Part shown: piece by piece, positions 22,071 through 34,292 of the stretch
How the letters are laid out: the number at the start of each line of letters is the position of its first letter
Position numbering within the stretch: the stretch's first letter is position 1
From: Anadara kagoshimensis
Taxonomy: Eukaryota > Mollusca > Bivalvia > Arcoida > Arcidae
Length of the DNA: 64,000 bases
Direction of reading: 5' to 3'
Assembly (NCBI GenBank): GCA_021292105.1
Contig: CM037870.1
Span: 32,359,905 to 32,423,904 of the forward strand
Position numbers and translations under genes: made by a program
The notes under the pieces: generated by a model
The model's database searches: none
Seen by the model: only the letters and a program-made list of their open reading frames with translations
Told to the model about the DNA's origin: nothing

Positions 22071-24019
22071 AACAAGAAACTTCTTGAACCTTTGACGTTA
22101 TAAAATTTATCATGTTATAGCTACTTAGAGTACAGAATAAAATGGACAATCAATGATTTAGGTAATCATATCCCATCTTTGGCCTGGAAATAAATCCTTT
22201 TTCATCCGAATTTAAACTGAAATAGCTAACCAACAGGTTTTTACACCATGAACATTGGAGTATGTGTTGCTAATGGCATAGTCGTTCCAACTTACTACTC
22301 ACCCTGTAGTTACCTAATAGGAATATTGTCAATATTTAACAATATCTTATTAAACGTATCGACATTCTGTCATTCGCATATTACCATGTAAAGGGAACTT
22401 TAAACAACGTGTCTGGTCAATTGTATGATGTTTAGTATACTTATTAGATCTCATACAACAATTTGTTTTTGTTTGCAACCCGAAAATTCGGTTCACACAT
22501 TTCAAACATGAATCAGTTCTCAGTTATTTGGAATAAACTGTATAATCTTGATTTTTCAAAATCAAAAAAGAAATTAAATAATGTCAAAATTAGAGAAACA
22601 AAGTTACCATATAAGGCACGAGGCAACTTGAATGTCCAAATGTACCACAAAAATTGTATTTCCATGCCAAAATGTTGAAATGTTCATACAGTTTCAGAAT
22701 TTGTTTCTACCACATATAAACTTTTTCTCATGTATTTCGTGATATCTTTTGATACATATCATCTGAATCTGTATTTTATTGAATTTGCTTCTTATTAATC
22801 CAACGCCCCTTTTCCATTTCCGTGTCTAATTTCAATCTGTTTTGACATTATATTTTACTTCTTGTATAAAAGTATTTTTGTTTTTGCTTTTATGACCACA
22901 CCACATCACAAAAGAAAAACACCCATCCAAAAACTTGAGATGTTGATTAATAAACAAATGTAATTCAATCTAGCAAAACAGAAATCACAAACAGAATACG
23001 AATGTCTGTGATTGATGAGATTAAGTTCCCTGGACCATTTAGTAATTTTAGTACAATATTCACATATTCATTTGTTGCGATATGTTTTCCCACGCAAGTT
23101 GTATCCTGTGATTAATAGTTTAAGCTATAAGAAGGCCCGGTAAAACAAAAATAGTGTAAATTGCCCACATACTATAATACGGGGTATCTAGTGTTTACAA
23201 TCAATGCCGAACTTTCGAATCTTAAGCATTAAATTAACTTTTAAGTATTCAATCAACTTTTTTAAGTTTTTTTTTTCTATTTTAAAGTACAGTACCTCTT
23301 TCATTACCAACTTCAACTCTAATTGCAACCTATTTCTATTATAATTCTATCTGTCTTACTGACAAATCATGAGAGAGGGGGGAACTAATAATAATTGGTG
23401 ACAAATTATATAGAGAGATATTCATCTATACAACAACAGTTTTATTGAAATGACAGATGCAGATTCAAAACCAATCGTTCAAAAGAGTTTTTCAAAATAT
23501 CCGACAGGCATAAAAATCACAAAATATATGACCTCATACCTTTTGTTGCTTAAAACAAAGACAACGTTCTGATTGTCCAACATATATCTTTATAACATGT
23601 GACTGAGCTTAAAATGTTTTTATTACAGCCTATTCAGGAGTAACAAAGTTGTCATATAAAAGGGGATTAACTTTATAAATTCTTGTTATCAATTTTACGA
23701 TGTATTTTATTTTACATACTAGATAAAATACTATTGTTCGTGTAAAATATAAAGTTTATTCATAAATGCGGCAAAATGATATACCAGCATCAACTCGCAA
23801 ATCACAAGAAAACACATGTGATAAAATGCTGCATAACGGAATAAAATTGTTTCAAAACAAAAAGTGATTTTACCCCTAAAACCACTACTAGGAATGATAT
23901 AATAATTATCTTTATTTATATTCATAGTATTACAAATATTACATGTGTTTGGTTTAATGGTCGAGATCAAACATGCTCCATATTTGATTATAAAACCTGA
24001 ACTTCTTTTCCAGGTTTTA

Positions 24020-24722
24020 CTATAGTTTCAATTAAAGTGATCGAGACAGTTTTGAAAACTTTAACCAAAGACGACAATAACAACAGTGTGACTGCTAATC
24101 CTTTTCAGACAAAACAGACCGAAATGCAATGTCAGAAGAATTCAGGGGTACAGTGGTTTAACTTTAAGATCGTAATTTTTATTCCTGTAACGTACACCAT
24201 GTCCAAAGTCATCATGATGTCTGATATCTGCTAACAACAAATTTTCAATTAAAAATGACATGTTCTCCAGAGACGAGTAATAAACCAGAAGACATCTAGA
24301 TGATTGTGTACTTAAAACTCCCTGTTCGTGACATATTGGCTTTATTATCCCTAGCATCATGAAGTACAGACCTGTCGAAAACATTAAACTTACGAAGTAG
24401 AGCCGCATCGACAGCCCATCTCCAGACCTCCTCGTTAGCTATATCTTTCCAGCCGCTATTTATTTCTCGACAGATTTTCGACCACTAGACATCCATATTT
24501 TGGCCTCATCAGCAGCCGAGCTATGACTCTTTATCCTTAGCTAAGTGTTAAACTTTAAACAGTTCTGTACTGTACTGATCTATCTAACTTAATGTTGTAG
24601 TTTATTACAAATAATGTATCACCAGATGTTAAATGTCCAGAGAGTCCAGTTATTGTCCACCGCTGAGTTCTTGTATTGGATATATATCTTATTATTGATT
24701 ATGATAAATTACATCATTTGTT
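24020..24722 (+). pseudogene. Broken 5' coding part of a multipass membrane protein (phospholipid-phosphatase-like?), unit 1
   Basis: Reads MIETVLKTLTKDD from 24037, then a polar N-terminal stretch, then a hydrophobic stretch GVQWFNFKIVIFIPV. A frameshift follows, so the frame closes at 24234. Further on, FSRDE is followed by two in-frame stops and then TRRHLDD, where the inverted copy at 42846-43214 reads FSRDEYLTRRHLDD. An M-family MITE (24363-24574) then interrupts the second hydrophobic segment. The order (polar tail, TM, F-x-R-DE loop, TM ending GFVIPGI, TM) resembles the start of phospholipid phosphatases; that family call is inference. This copy cannot make a protein. Confidence 0.45.
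24364..24574. mobile_element. MITE, M family, inserted in the unit 1 pseudogene
   Basis: Starts 'gtacagacctgtcgaaaaca' and ends 'agttctgtactgta', about 210 bp. Units 2 and inverted 4 lack it: they read '(t)agcatcat(a)ctg(a)tctatctaactca' across the site, giving a clear filled-versus-empty comparison. Confidence 0.85.
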
Positions 24723-24924
24723 ATTATCCTTGTTTGTCTCACTTAATGCTATGGCATATTCATTGTTGTGACAACTACAGATCTTCGAATATTCTCGATT
24801 TGTTTACACTTTACCAATCGCACCAGAACTTTTGGTTTATGAGGTAGACGTTTTTATTTCCAAAAAGTGCGCGTAACCCTGAACATCCGTATTGCAATTG
24901 TTTGACCTCGTGAAACCAAAACAA

Positions 24925-25403
24925 GGGGCATACACTGACCTCATTTTGTCATTTGACCTAAAGTGACTGGATTCAATTTATTATATTTTTTTCATATAAC
25001 TGTATCCACAGTATTAAATGGTGATATTTATAGGCAATATCTGTTCAAAGTCGAGTTGGTTTGTGTTCATATTGTGCATTGTATATTATTTCCTATGTTT
25101 TCGTAGCGTTTTGATCACCTTTTTATTGCTACAAAGTATATTACATGAAGATAAATAAAGGCATATAAATGAAAATATAACTGAATTCATGAGCTAGCTT
25201 CCAACAGATATCTTAATAACACTAGATATAAAATATCAAGAGAATGAATTTATGGTAATCCGAGACCTGACATATTCATAAGTAACCGGAATAATTTATG
25301 ATCGCTAATTATTTTTTTCTGACAAATCAATGACACGGGAGAACATTTTTGGACATTTTGCCCTGCAAATTTATTTATGTATTTATTTTTATTTTTTTAT
25401 TTT
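24925..25403. other. Unit 1 to unit 2 junction segment
   Basis: AT-rich. About 400 bp here is missing at the equivalent end of unit 2 (33840-33940), but both finish with 'catttttgg.cattttgccc' just before the tetranucleotide run. Nothing else is seen. Confidence 0.5.
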
Positions 25404-25465
<62 letters not shown>

Positions 25466-25534
25466 TTGATCCTACCACGATGTATTTATGTATTTATTTT
25501 TTATTTATGTATTTATGTATTTATTGATTGATTA

Positions 25535-25608
<74 letters not shown>
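25404..25608 (+). repeat. (TGAT)n microsatellites at unit 2 boundary
   Basis: Two long tetranucleotide arrays (25404-25465 and 25523-25608) separated by 'tgatcctaccacgatg' and ATTT-rich sequence. The second is again followed by a diverged 'gattctaccacgatattcta', so the boundary sequence itself is duplicated. Confidence 0.95.
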
Positions 25609-25609
<1 letters not shown>

Positions 25610-28600
25610 TTGATTCTACCACGATATTCTATATATAACTAGCTACTTTGGAACTTGACTAGCGATTCTTTGATGCGTGTAATAATGAAACTAGTGTAGA
25701 AATATGTATAACAAAACATAATCCGGTCTGACATTAAATTGTTTAAAACGGTTTTAACCCTTTTTAATGTAAACAATTTCCCTCAATATGAAGTCATGCT
25801 GTAAAACATTATATCTATTTTGTTTACATGGAACACCGGGCCAGACGGTGTCAATGGCTCGTGGCATTTTATTCAATATCGTTTCTTTATGGATCAAGTG
25901 AAACCGACAACTTCACAGATCCTTGACATAACGGAAAACATAAAACCGTCGTATCTTATAATGTATAGTCATTAAGTATCGAAGTTATTTATCTTAAAAT
26001 AATTGGAACCTATTAACTTGTCACTGTGCTTGTGACTGCAAAATTTTCTAATAAAATACAAAATATTCAATAATCTCAAAATAATTTGGAACGTTCATTC
26101 GTATGCATACACATAATCAATGCCTGTGCATCCTCGGTTTAAAAAAAACACATCTTTTTGTTAAAATTTCTGTTATTGAGGCGTTGAATTTTAGCTATGT
26201 TTTCGCTAGAAGTGATGCTGTTGCTGGCTTAGTTGAAAAACAGTCATTTGCGCATACGACGTAATACGTGACCAAGGACACAACATCCAGTAAATCAATT
26301 TCATTTATAACAAGTAATTTTTCCCATAGGGGTAACATTGTCTTCCTACTCGTGAACGCAGCTATTTTCAGCTTCAATTCGCCACAAATAATTTATTCGT
26401 GATTTTATTTTTTTGTTTTTTTTATAATTAATAATAATAATAATAATATGATGATGATTCCCTATCACTAAAGGTGTGAAATCATTTTGTTTTTGTTCTG
26501 TTTCTTCTTATATTTATTATTCTTCTTTTTCCCTCAAGACCTATATGCTGAAGCAGATCTTAGAAAAGGCTTGATGGATTTAGATGAAATTTGATACCAA
26601 TTATCCGTTATCTTTGTAGGTATGCAAGACATGATCAATTTTTTTATCTTGATGGTGGGTGGGTGGGTGTAAATTGCGTAATTAATTTTCAAACATATTT
26701 TTGCCCAGACTAACATCTGTCCCAGATTCAGAAGTACCAAAGAAAAAATTATGTCTGATACAATTTTTTTGATTAGTTATTTGTTGTAAAATAATCTACA
26801 AGTATATAAACAAATTAGCTATATAGGTGTTACATGATTTAAAACCTTGAGAAATCAATTCAGAATGGGCATATGTTGGTGGTGACACTTTCATTATACT
26901 AAGCCAATGCCATCACCTGTTATTAAATCCAATTAGTGACCGACGCACGCTCATGAAAACTTGTAAATGCACAATTGGACAAATCCAAGAAGCAAGAGTA
27001 CTAAGACTCTAAATGTCGAAAAAGGTGCCCAATATGGTGCAAAGAAGACCAGAAACAGTTGCACAAAACTCACACATTACGTGAACTTGTGCTTAGATTA
27101 ACTGACCACGTATAGCTAAAAATTGGCTGATGTGTGGTTAATCAGCATTAACATACCAATCTTTTTGCTAACTAAATTTGTAGTACATGTACAAAACTGA
27201 GTTGGACAAGGAATAAGATATGATCACTAAAGCATGACATGAGGGACTAGTTTGTTTAAATTCATTCGTGAACAATGTCTTACAAAATTACAGAAAAAAA
27301 GACATTCGAAATGTCATTTCAATTACATCATAACAAAAAATCTAATAATAAGCTATATCATTTTTACCTTAATAACGGTCTGTAAAGTAACCGAAATATT
27401 CGTAGAATTTGAAGAAATATCTCCGAAAATTGTTAGTCCAAACTAATTCAGTAAAGAATTTTCTCGTTTGAAATAATTATTCAAATGCACCGATCAAGAA
27501 ATCATACTGTTCATAACAGTCTACTTACAGTCCGAAAAATGAACTTACGAATGATTCTTGTGGCATTTTGTTGAATAAAAATCATAAAATCACTTGAAGA
27601 AATATTTCCGAAATTGTTTGTCCAAAGTAATTTATTCCAGCAATCCTCGTTTGAAATCACTTAAATTCACCGATCAAAAAATCATACTGTTCATAACTAA
27701 CGCCTGAATCCTGTGGCATTTTGTTGAAATAGTTGTATAAAAATTATAACGTTTACATTTATATTAAGTTTGAGAAGCTGGTACTAAAATCTTGTTTGAT
27801 GTTAGCTTACATTATAACTGTATAACTACGTGAATATATATACATCTCATCACAAAGCAATATAGTTTGTTTTCTAGATTTGAAATTAGATCATCACTTA
27901 CCTGTGTAAGATATCTGTATATCTCTATCTCTTCTTCTACAGTTACAATTCCAGCTTATTAGCCTCCTCAGAGAATTTTTTTTGTAGTTAAATTACTGAC
28001 ACAACGTAAGAATTAGTTATCCACAAAGCTGTACTGAGTATCAAAACATATTGCTTCAAGTCACAATATTAGAAACCGTGACTGTATATTTTAAAAAAAG
28101 GCATTGATTTACAAATGACATTGCAAAAAAACAGAAATCCAAAAACACTACACATCTACACTGATTTACTTAAATTGATAAATTAAAGCAACTGAAGAAG
28201 TTGCTTATCAATAAATACTGATCTATACCGAATCGGTTTCACATCCGTTCTTAATAGTCTTATACACGAATAATATCAAATATAACTACATTCAAACGTG
28301 TAGAATGCCCCACTGAGTTTTACTGTCTGGAATAAACAGATATACTTTTAACAATTATAAACTCGTTGTAAATTGTGTTTTTCACCAAAAGTTCAAAATA
28401 CCCCGTTCCAAACATCAAAATCATAGACTTCTTAACGAATTGTTTTTCATACCTGTTCTCAATGGTGTTAAACACGTAAAGTATTAAACCACCTAGAATG
28501 TTCCTTACATTTTTTCTGCCTACAATAAACAGATATAGTTTTAACAATTATATACTCGTTATTCTTCTCGAAAAGTCACATATTCCCACTTCTCAAACAC

Positions 28601-29162
28601 CAATATCGTAGACAACTTTTTAACTGGGTTTTACAAATTGGAATAAGCAGCAATGAGCAACAACAATCATATAAATTAAAATATTGATGGTTTTTCATAT
28701 ACGTTATTACGATGCATTAAAGTTCTTTCACACGAAAAGTTTAAAAATGTTTCCGCAATAGTGATTCCAAAAATTTCATCACAATAATTTTTATTTTTGG
28801 ATTTGATTTTCCAGGATAATCAGTTAATTTTGTCGTTATTAAGCTAATGTTTGTCAAATTCTTTGTTTATTGGAGCATATTTCCTGCGACTATCCATTAT
28901 GAACTAGCAATGACTAATTATATAGTTTTAAAGCTTCTGTAGCTGATGTTTTGTATTGAAATCCATAAACTTATTATTGCTTCTGTGTTGTACTATATAT
29001 TATAAAGAAAACATTCATCACGTTTACTACAACCGTATTACTTTATATATATATACGCCTGACAATATAGAAAACATAATCCTATTTCTTGGATTTCTCG
29101 GATCCATACACTTTGCTCTTGTGTATACTTCTGACTTTGATTTCAATCTACTACAACTATAT

Positions 29163-29378
29163 ATATAGGCAAACAACATTGTCCTGTCCGCTTGGCCTTT
29201 TATTAGGAATTTCATATAGATATGGAATGATCCGCCCAATAATGCGTCATATACCATTTATTCAAATTTAATCATAAAAACATTCAAAAATGGTATATGA
29301 CGTGTCATTCAAGTTAATGCATACACAATACACATTCTTGCAATGTCAACCAGACAGGTAAGAATTGTTTGTCTATAG
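29163..29378. mobile_element. MITE, N family, copy N3 (unit 2)
   Basis: Left 'tataggcaaacaacattgtc' and right 'aattgtttgtctatag'. Same site as N2 and N4. It is interrupted by a 56-bp palindrome at 29246-29301 that its sister copies lack. Confidence 0.8.
29246..29301. mobile_element. 56-bp palindromic insertion, copy 1
   Basis: Fourteen-base arms, gtcatataccattt and its exact inverse, flank a core containing 'aatttaatcataaaa'. The sister MITEs N2 and N4 lack it, so it is an insertion. A second copy of exactly 56 bp is at 63569-63624. Confidence 0.75.
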
Positions 29379-29730
29379 TAAATCAGTATGGCCTTATTCT
29401 GGAGTTATAAATCCGTAAATATGAATGGTCTAAAGTAAAGTTAGTGTGTTCTCAATAGTTGCAGAATTATAATATACATCTACAATACATATAATACCTT
29501 GAATATATCTAAACAATATTTGAATCCATCTTAATGCACAATAAGCTTTATTTATTTTTAGACAGAGAAGATTCCTGTAATATATCATGTATGTATTTAA
29601 AATAAAAACAAAATAAGAAAAAATATACCTTATTGACGTTTTTAAATATACATCGGGAAAGTTTATGATTATCCTAATCAATTGGGATTCTTCTTGAAAC
29701 TTTTTTTTTAAATGTAATAATAATTTTGCT

Positions 29731-29918
29731 CATACTCCCTCATGCAAAGCATTTCCTTAGCTTAATTTGGTAAAATATATTTTGGTCCTTTGGGTAGCTT
29801 TTCAACATCTTCAAAATAATTTTGGTTTCATGATTTTGGTCCAAGCACTACTGATGAGGAATTGTATTCCGAAACGGCCGTCTAGTGCTGTAAAATTAAA
29901 ATGGGTATAATATGTAAT
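29731..29918 (+). mobile_element. Hammerhead-bearing repeat, copy B (insertion in unit 2)
   Basis: About 185 bp present in unit 2 only. Unit 1 (about 21010-21030, 'tttcttacatttatttacta') and unit 3 (about 37455-37480) read straight through the site. The insert carries 'tttggtcctttgggtagctt', 'caacatcttcaaaata', a complete hammerhead, and the end 'gggtataatatgtaa'. It has no open frame, so it would depend on enzymes supplied elsewhere, as retrozymes do. Confidence 0.75.
29845..29888 (+). ncRNA. Hammerhead ribozyme motif (type I), copy B, intact
   Basis: Core CTGATGA 29851-29857, GAAA 29871-29874 and GTC 29880-29882. Helix I is gcacta/tagtgc (extendable by one A-T pair). Helix II is GGAAT/ATTCC with a TGT loop, all paired. 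Helix III is AC/GT with a GGCC loop. Predicted cleavage after C29882. Together with copy D this is the best candidate for an active ribozyme. Confidence 0.9.
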
Positions 29919-30008
29919 TTATTTACTATTTTGGAACATATTGTCATTGTATTTTATGTGTGTGGTATAAGCTTTTTGTAGCTTATTGCAAATATAGTTG
30001 TCATTATT

Positions 30009-30317
30009 TTGGGACATATTTTTTTTCTCACGCAGTTTGGACTACATTTAGTTCAGTTGATCACATACTCTGTGTCTTGTGATAGATCTATACCTATCAA
30101 CAGTCTTATGGATCTTAAGAAAGACTATTGGAGTAGAAGCAAAATACTATATAATGACACAGATAAACTGGTACTGGATATCTTATCATCGTACCAAGAG
30201 CTGGCAATCAATACAAAACTGTCAACCAGCCTTGTAAAGAGGCTTAAGTATTCACTGGACTCCATAAGGCATTTATTAAGTAAAATGTATCCCTCACTTT
30301 TCCATTACCATTTCTAA
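30009..30317 (+). other. Open frame in unit 2, partly conserved, unrecognised
   Basis: A 102-codon frame. Its middle, DKLVLDILSSYQEL then INTKLSTSLVKRLKYS, is kept in the same frame in unit 3 (about 37680-37780, DILSWYRELTINTK and FVKRLKY), but unit 1 carries a frameshift and a stop. The composition is amphipathic-helix-like. There is no signal peptide motif I trust and no splice context. It may be a decayed exon of the same duplicated locus, or chance. Confidence 0.25.
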
Positions 30318-30344
30318 TTGCAATCGGTTGTTGTATTTTGGTAA

Positions 30345-30805
30345 AAGCATTCAAATTATTTATCCAAAAATGCAAATGCTAGTCAGCAAATTCTGATGTA
30401 TTCAAATGTTTGCCAACAAAGTCTGAAGTATTCAAATTATTGTCAACAAATTAAAGTTTGAATTATTCAAATGTTTGTCAACAAAATCTGAATTATTCAA
30501 ATGTTTATCAACAAAGTTTGATGTATTCAAATGATACTCATCAAAGTCTTAATTATTTCAATATTTGTCACCAACGTCTGAATTGTTCAAATGTTTGCCA
30601 ACAAAGTTAGATGCATTCAAATGTTTTTCAACAACACCTGATGTATTCAAATAGTAGTCAACAATGTCTGCAATGTTTGGTGTATTCAAATGTTTGTCAA
30701 CAAAGTCTAGTGCATTCAATTGTTTACCAATATAGTCCGAATTATTCAAATGTTTGCCAGCAAAGTTAGATGTATTTGAATGCCTGTCAACAAAGTCTGG
30801 TGTAG
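30345..30805 (+). repeat. 30-bp minisatellite, unit 2, about 15 copies
   Basis: Same 30-bp unit as at 21470-22070 ('caaatgtttgtcaacaaagt' core), more diverged and with a few 24-28 bp units. A 109-codon minus-strand frame across it is a repeat artefact. Confidence 0.93.
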
Positions 30806-32824
30806 AAAAAAACAAATATCTTGAAACTTTGACCTTATAAATTCTATCATGTTTTAGCAACCTAGAGCACAGAATAAAAATGGGCAACCAATGGTTTTAA
30901 TATACATTTCACATCTTCTACCTGGAAGACGATTCTTTTACATCCCCATTATAACTAAAATTAGTTGACAGGTTTTTACAACAATTAACTGTTGGCAAGT
31001 GGCATGGCCTTATCAAGTAATTATTAACCCCGTAGTTATATAACAGTATATATTTTACAATATCTTATTCAACGTGTCAACCTTCTGTCATTCGCATAAC
31101 AATATGATGATTTAAATTAAACGGACACTGTCTGGTCAGTAGTGGGATGTTCAGTATAATTATTAGATCTCATACAACAATCGTTTCTGTTTGCAACTCG
31201 ACAATTCGGTTCACACATTTAAACGTGGATTATTTCTGTTTTTGGAAACAAACTGTGTTTTTTTTCAAAATTCAAAATTTTGAAATGTGATTTCTTTCAT
31301 TGTTGTTGTTAGAAACAAGCTGTATTTTTTTGTTTCAAAATCTAAAGTTTCAAATGTGAATTATTTCTGTTATTAGAAAACAGTATATTTTGGTTTTTTT
31401 TCAAAATCCAAATATCACATGTAATTGATTTCAATGTTGTTGGAAACCAACTGTATGTTTTATGTTTTTCAAAGTCTAAATATTGTACGAAATTCAACGC
31501 ATATCTAATATATGTCAAAATTAGAAACAAAATGACCGGGTGAGGTGTAATTCAATGAAAAGTGTTGAAATATATCTCACATGTGTATATTCATGCCAAA
31601 TGTTTATATAGTTTTGTATTTAATTCTTTCTGATCTGTATCCAAATATCTGTTATTTTACCACATTTATAAAAGTATCATTATTCTCATACATGCAGTAG
31701 TGTTTTGTTATACATATACATTATTAATAAACAATCTATACAAATTTGAGCGTCAAACAACTTTTTTAAGAGGATTAACCGTTCAGTGAACTTTATAAAG
31801 CTGCAGAGTTTTTATTAATCCAATGCCTCTTCCCCATTACTATCTTTAATTGCAATCTGTTTTGATATTTCATCTTACTTCTTGTATTTTGTTTTTACTT
31901 TTACGGCCAAACCACAAGTCGAAGAAAACAATCTAAAAGCTTGAAACGTTAATTAATATACAAGTGTTATTCAATTTAGCAAAACAGGAATCACAATACG
32001 AAAGAATGTATAAGATTGATGAGACTAAGTTCTCTGGACCATTCAGTAGTTTTCATGCAATATTCACACATTCATTGTTTTGATTTGTATTCCCAGGCAT
32101 ATTGGGCCTTGTGATTTATAGTTTTACGCTATAAGTAGACCTAGTAAAACACAAATAGTGTAAAGTACAAGCAGACTATTAGAGGACATCTTATTGTGGC
32201 ACCGTAGTTTTACACTCAATGCTTGTGATTGATAGTTTTACGCTAAAAGAAGACCTGGTAATACATAAATAGTATAAAGTACACACAGACGTACGGAATG
32301 GCGTCATACGTCTTGCTGCTCAATAAATGGTGTCGTTCTGATTGAACTACCATATATCTTTCTTTATATCATGTGCCTGAGTTATGTGTTTTATTACAGC
32401 CTATTTAGGAGTAACAAAGTTGTCACATAAAAGTGGATTTTCTATAATGCAATCTTGTTATCCGTTTTACAATGTATTTGATTTTTCATACTAAATTGAA
32501 TATTAATGTTTATGTCATATTTTATAAGTTTATCCATAAATGCGCCAAATTGATATATAAACCCGCAAATCACAAAAAATGGAAGGAATTTTTATCAAAT
32601 GCTTGAGAATGGAATGAAAGGTGTTTCAAAACCCAAAATACAATGATTTCTAACAAAAATAATGCAATACACAAAGTCTTGGTATTGTATACAAAAACGT
32701 AAGCCTTATGTGAATTGCTATCAAAGTTTAACAATGTCATTATAGCTGATAACATCAGACCTTAAAGTGATCCTACCCCTGAAAACCACGTGTTGGGAAT
32801 GACCTAATGATTATCTTTATTTGT

Positions 32825-33165
32825 CACCCTTCAAAGAAATTTCTCGCATAGCGATTGGTTAATTTGCCGGGGTACATGGAACTATGTTCGGAAATCTGCC
32901 GGGGTACATGAACGCACGTGACGTTTAGCGCTAAAGAGGAAGTAACTCGTACATCGCTGACGTCTGGTTACAGTAAACAAACATGGCGACGACGTACGCA
33001 AGTCACACAAAATGCGAAACGGAAGTTAAAAAGATCCAACTGGTTACGCTTTGAAGGTTGACAAAAACGTTATACGGGGCTTTGGCAGGTTACACGGCCC
33101 CATGTACCCCGTCAAAGATGAATGTACCCTTCGCCTGCGGCTCAAGGTACATAAATCTTGACGGC
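32825..33165. mobile_element. CpG-richer insertion in unit 2 with short inverted ends
   Basis: Present in unit 2 only; in unit 1 'attatctttattt' runs directly into the sequence before 'gatcaaac.tgctccatattt'. It contains 'gccggggtacatgg' twice near the left and its inverse 'ccatgtaccccg' near the right (about 33099-33110). In the middle is a start codon in good context ('acaaacatggcgacgacg', 32983) opening a 23-codon frame. It may be a small DNA element or a captured promoter with a first exon. Confidence 0.5.
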
Positions 33166-33284
33166 TTGTGTTTACTTTAAGATCAAGATCAAACCTGCTC
33201 CATATTTAATTTTGAAATTTATGGCTAGTTGCAAGATGAATTTGTTTTCCAAGTTTCGTTTTAGAAACAATAAAGCAAAGTGTT

Positions 33285-33752
33285 AGAAACTTCAACCAAA
33301 ACCAAAAACATTGACAATAAAGACGGAAACGACGACAAAGACATTGTAACTGCTAATCCGTTTTAGACGAGGCCAGCAGATGTACAAAGACAAAAGAAGT
33401 CCGGGGATAAAGTGTTTTAACTGTCAGATCACCATTTTATTCAAGTAGCGTATGCAGTCTGGTATCTGCTAACAAATAGGTCAATATCAGTTAAAAATGA
33501 CATGTTCTCCAGAGACGAATAATTAACCAGAAGGTATCTATATGATCGTGTACTTAAAACTCCCTGATCATAACTTATTGGTTTTGTTATTCCTAGCATC
33601 ATACTGTTCTATCTAACTCAATTAATGTTCTTGTTTACTACAAATAATATAATACCAGATGTTAAATGTCCAGAGAGTCCAGTTATTGTCCACCGCTGAG
33701 GTCTTGTATTAAGGTATCTATCCTATTATTGATTATGATTAATTACATCATT
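33285..33752 (+). pseudogene. Broken membrane-protein 5' coding part, unit 2
   Basis: Homologous to 24020-24722. It begins with the polar stretch TKTKNIDNKDGNDD and VTANPF, then a TAG where unit 1 has CAG (glutamine). Several more stops follow, including within the loop after DE (FSRDE equivalent) and in the second hydrophobic segment. It lacks the MITE seen in unit 1. The three remnants share one ancestral frame but carry different lesions, so they decayed largely after duplication, although the TAG is shared with the inverted copy. Confidence 0.45.
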
Positions 33753-33946
33753 TGTTATTATCCTTGTTTGTCTAACTCAGAAATAATATGACATATTCGT
33801 AATTGCAATTGTTTGACCTCGTAAAACCAAAACACGGGGCATAACCTCTGATCGATAAGTATATTTTATCTGAAGAACCATAACACAGGAGGTCATTTTT
33901 GGCCATTTTGCCCTGCATTAGTCCACTTATGAATTCTATATACATT

Positions 33947-33971
33947 TATTGATTGATTGATTGATTGATTG

Positions 33972-34024
<53 letters not shown>
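33947..34024 (+). repeat. (TTGA)n microsatellite at unit 3 boundary
   Basis: About 19 tetranucleotide units with one 'tgatga' slip, followed by 'ttctacaatggtaacccata', the unit start. Confidence 0.95.
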
Positions 34025-34025
<1 letters not shown>

Positions 34026-34114
34026 CTACAATGGTAACCCATATATAACTGGCATTGTCTATATTGGAACTAGGTACAAGCCTTCGATACAACGTGTAAT
34101 ATTGAAACTAATGA

Positions 34115-34292
34115 ACAGTCAAACCAGCTTTAAAGGTCACCTCTATAAAAGAGCCACCTGCTTTTAAAGGTCAGCAAATGTTGTCGCAATCGCCCTTTAT
34201 TAAGGTTATTTTAACCTGTACATAAGGCCACCTGCCGAATAAGGCCAATTTTACAGTCCCCTTGAGTGGCCTCTATAGACAGGTTTGACAGT
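34115..34292 (-). mobile_element. Short TIR element, Q family, copy 2
   Basis: Ends 'cagtcaaaccag' and 'caggtttgacagta', about 178 bp, inserted just inside unit 3. Inside, 'gacctttaaaagcaggtggc' (on the minus strand) matches copies 1 and 3. TA-like bases flank the right end. Confidence 0.85.

Larger units (their letters stand above)
17430..24960 (+). repeat. Large repeated unit 1 (about 7.5 kb)
   Basis: First of three direct copies (unit 2 about 25404-33940; unit 3 about 33947-39965). Each follows a (TGAT)n run. They share landmarks in order: a 250-bp conserved block (here 17780-18030), 'catgac..gagggact.gtttaaattcatt', a block ending 'aacattcatcacgtttctac', an N-family MITE, 'ggatatcttatcatggtacc', a 30-bp minisatellite, and 'agcaaaacagaaatcacaaa'. 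Units 1 and 2 end in remnants of a membrane protein gene. Insertions unique to one unit show later independent history. Confidence 0.85.
25404..33940 (+). repeat. Large repeated unit 2 (about 8.5 kb)
   Basis: Second direct copy. Compared with units 1 and 3 it has gained a hammerhead-bearing repeat (29731-29918), a 56-bp palindrome (29246-29301) and a CpG-richer insert (32825-33165). It keeps the N MITE, the minisatellite and a membrane-protein remnant. Confidence 0.85.

Noticed and set aside
30558-30887. 109-codon minus-strand frame
   Set aside because: Same minisatellite artefact in unit 2.
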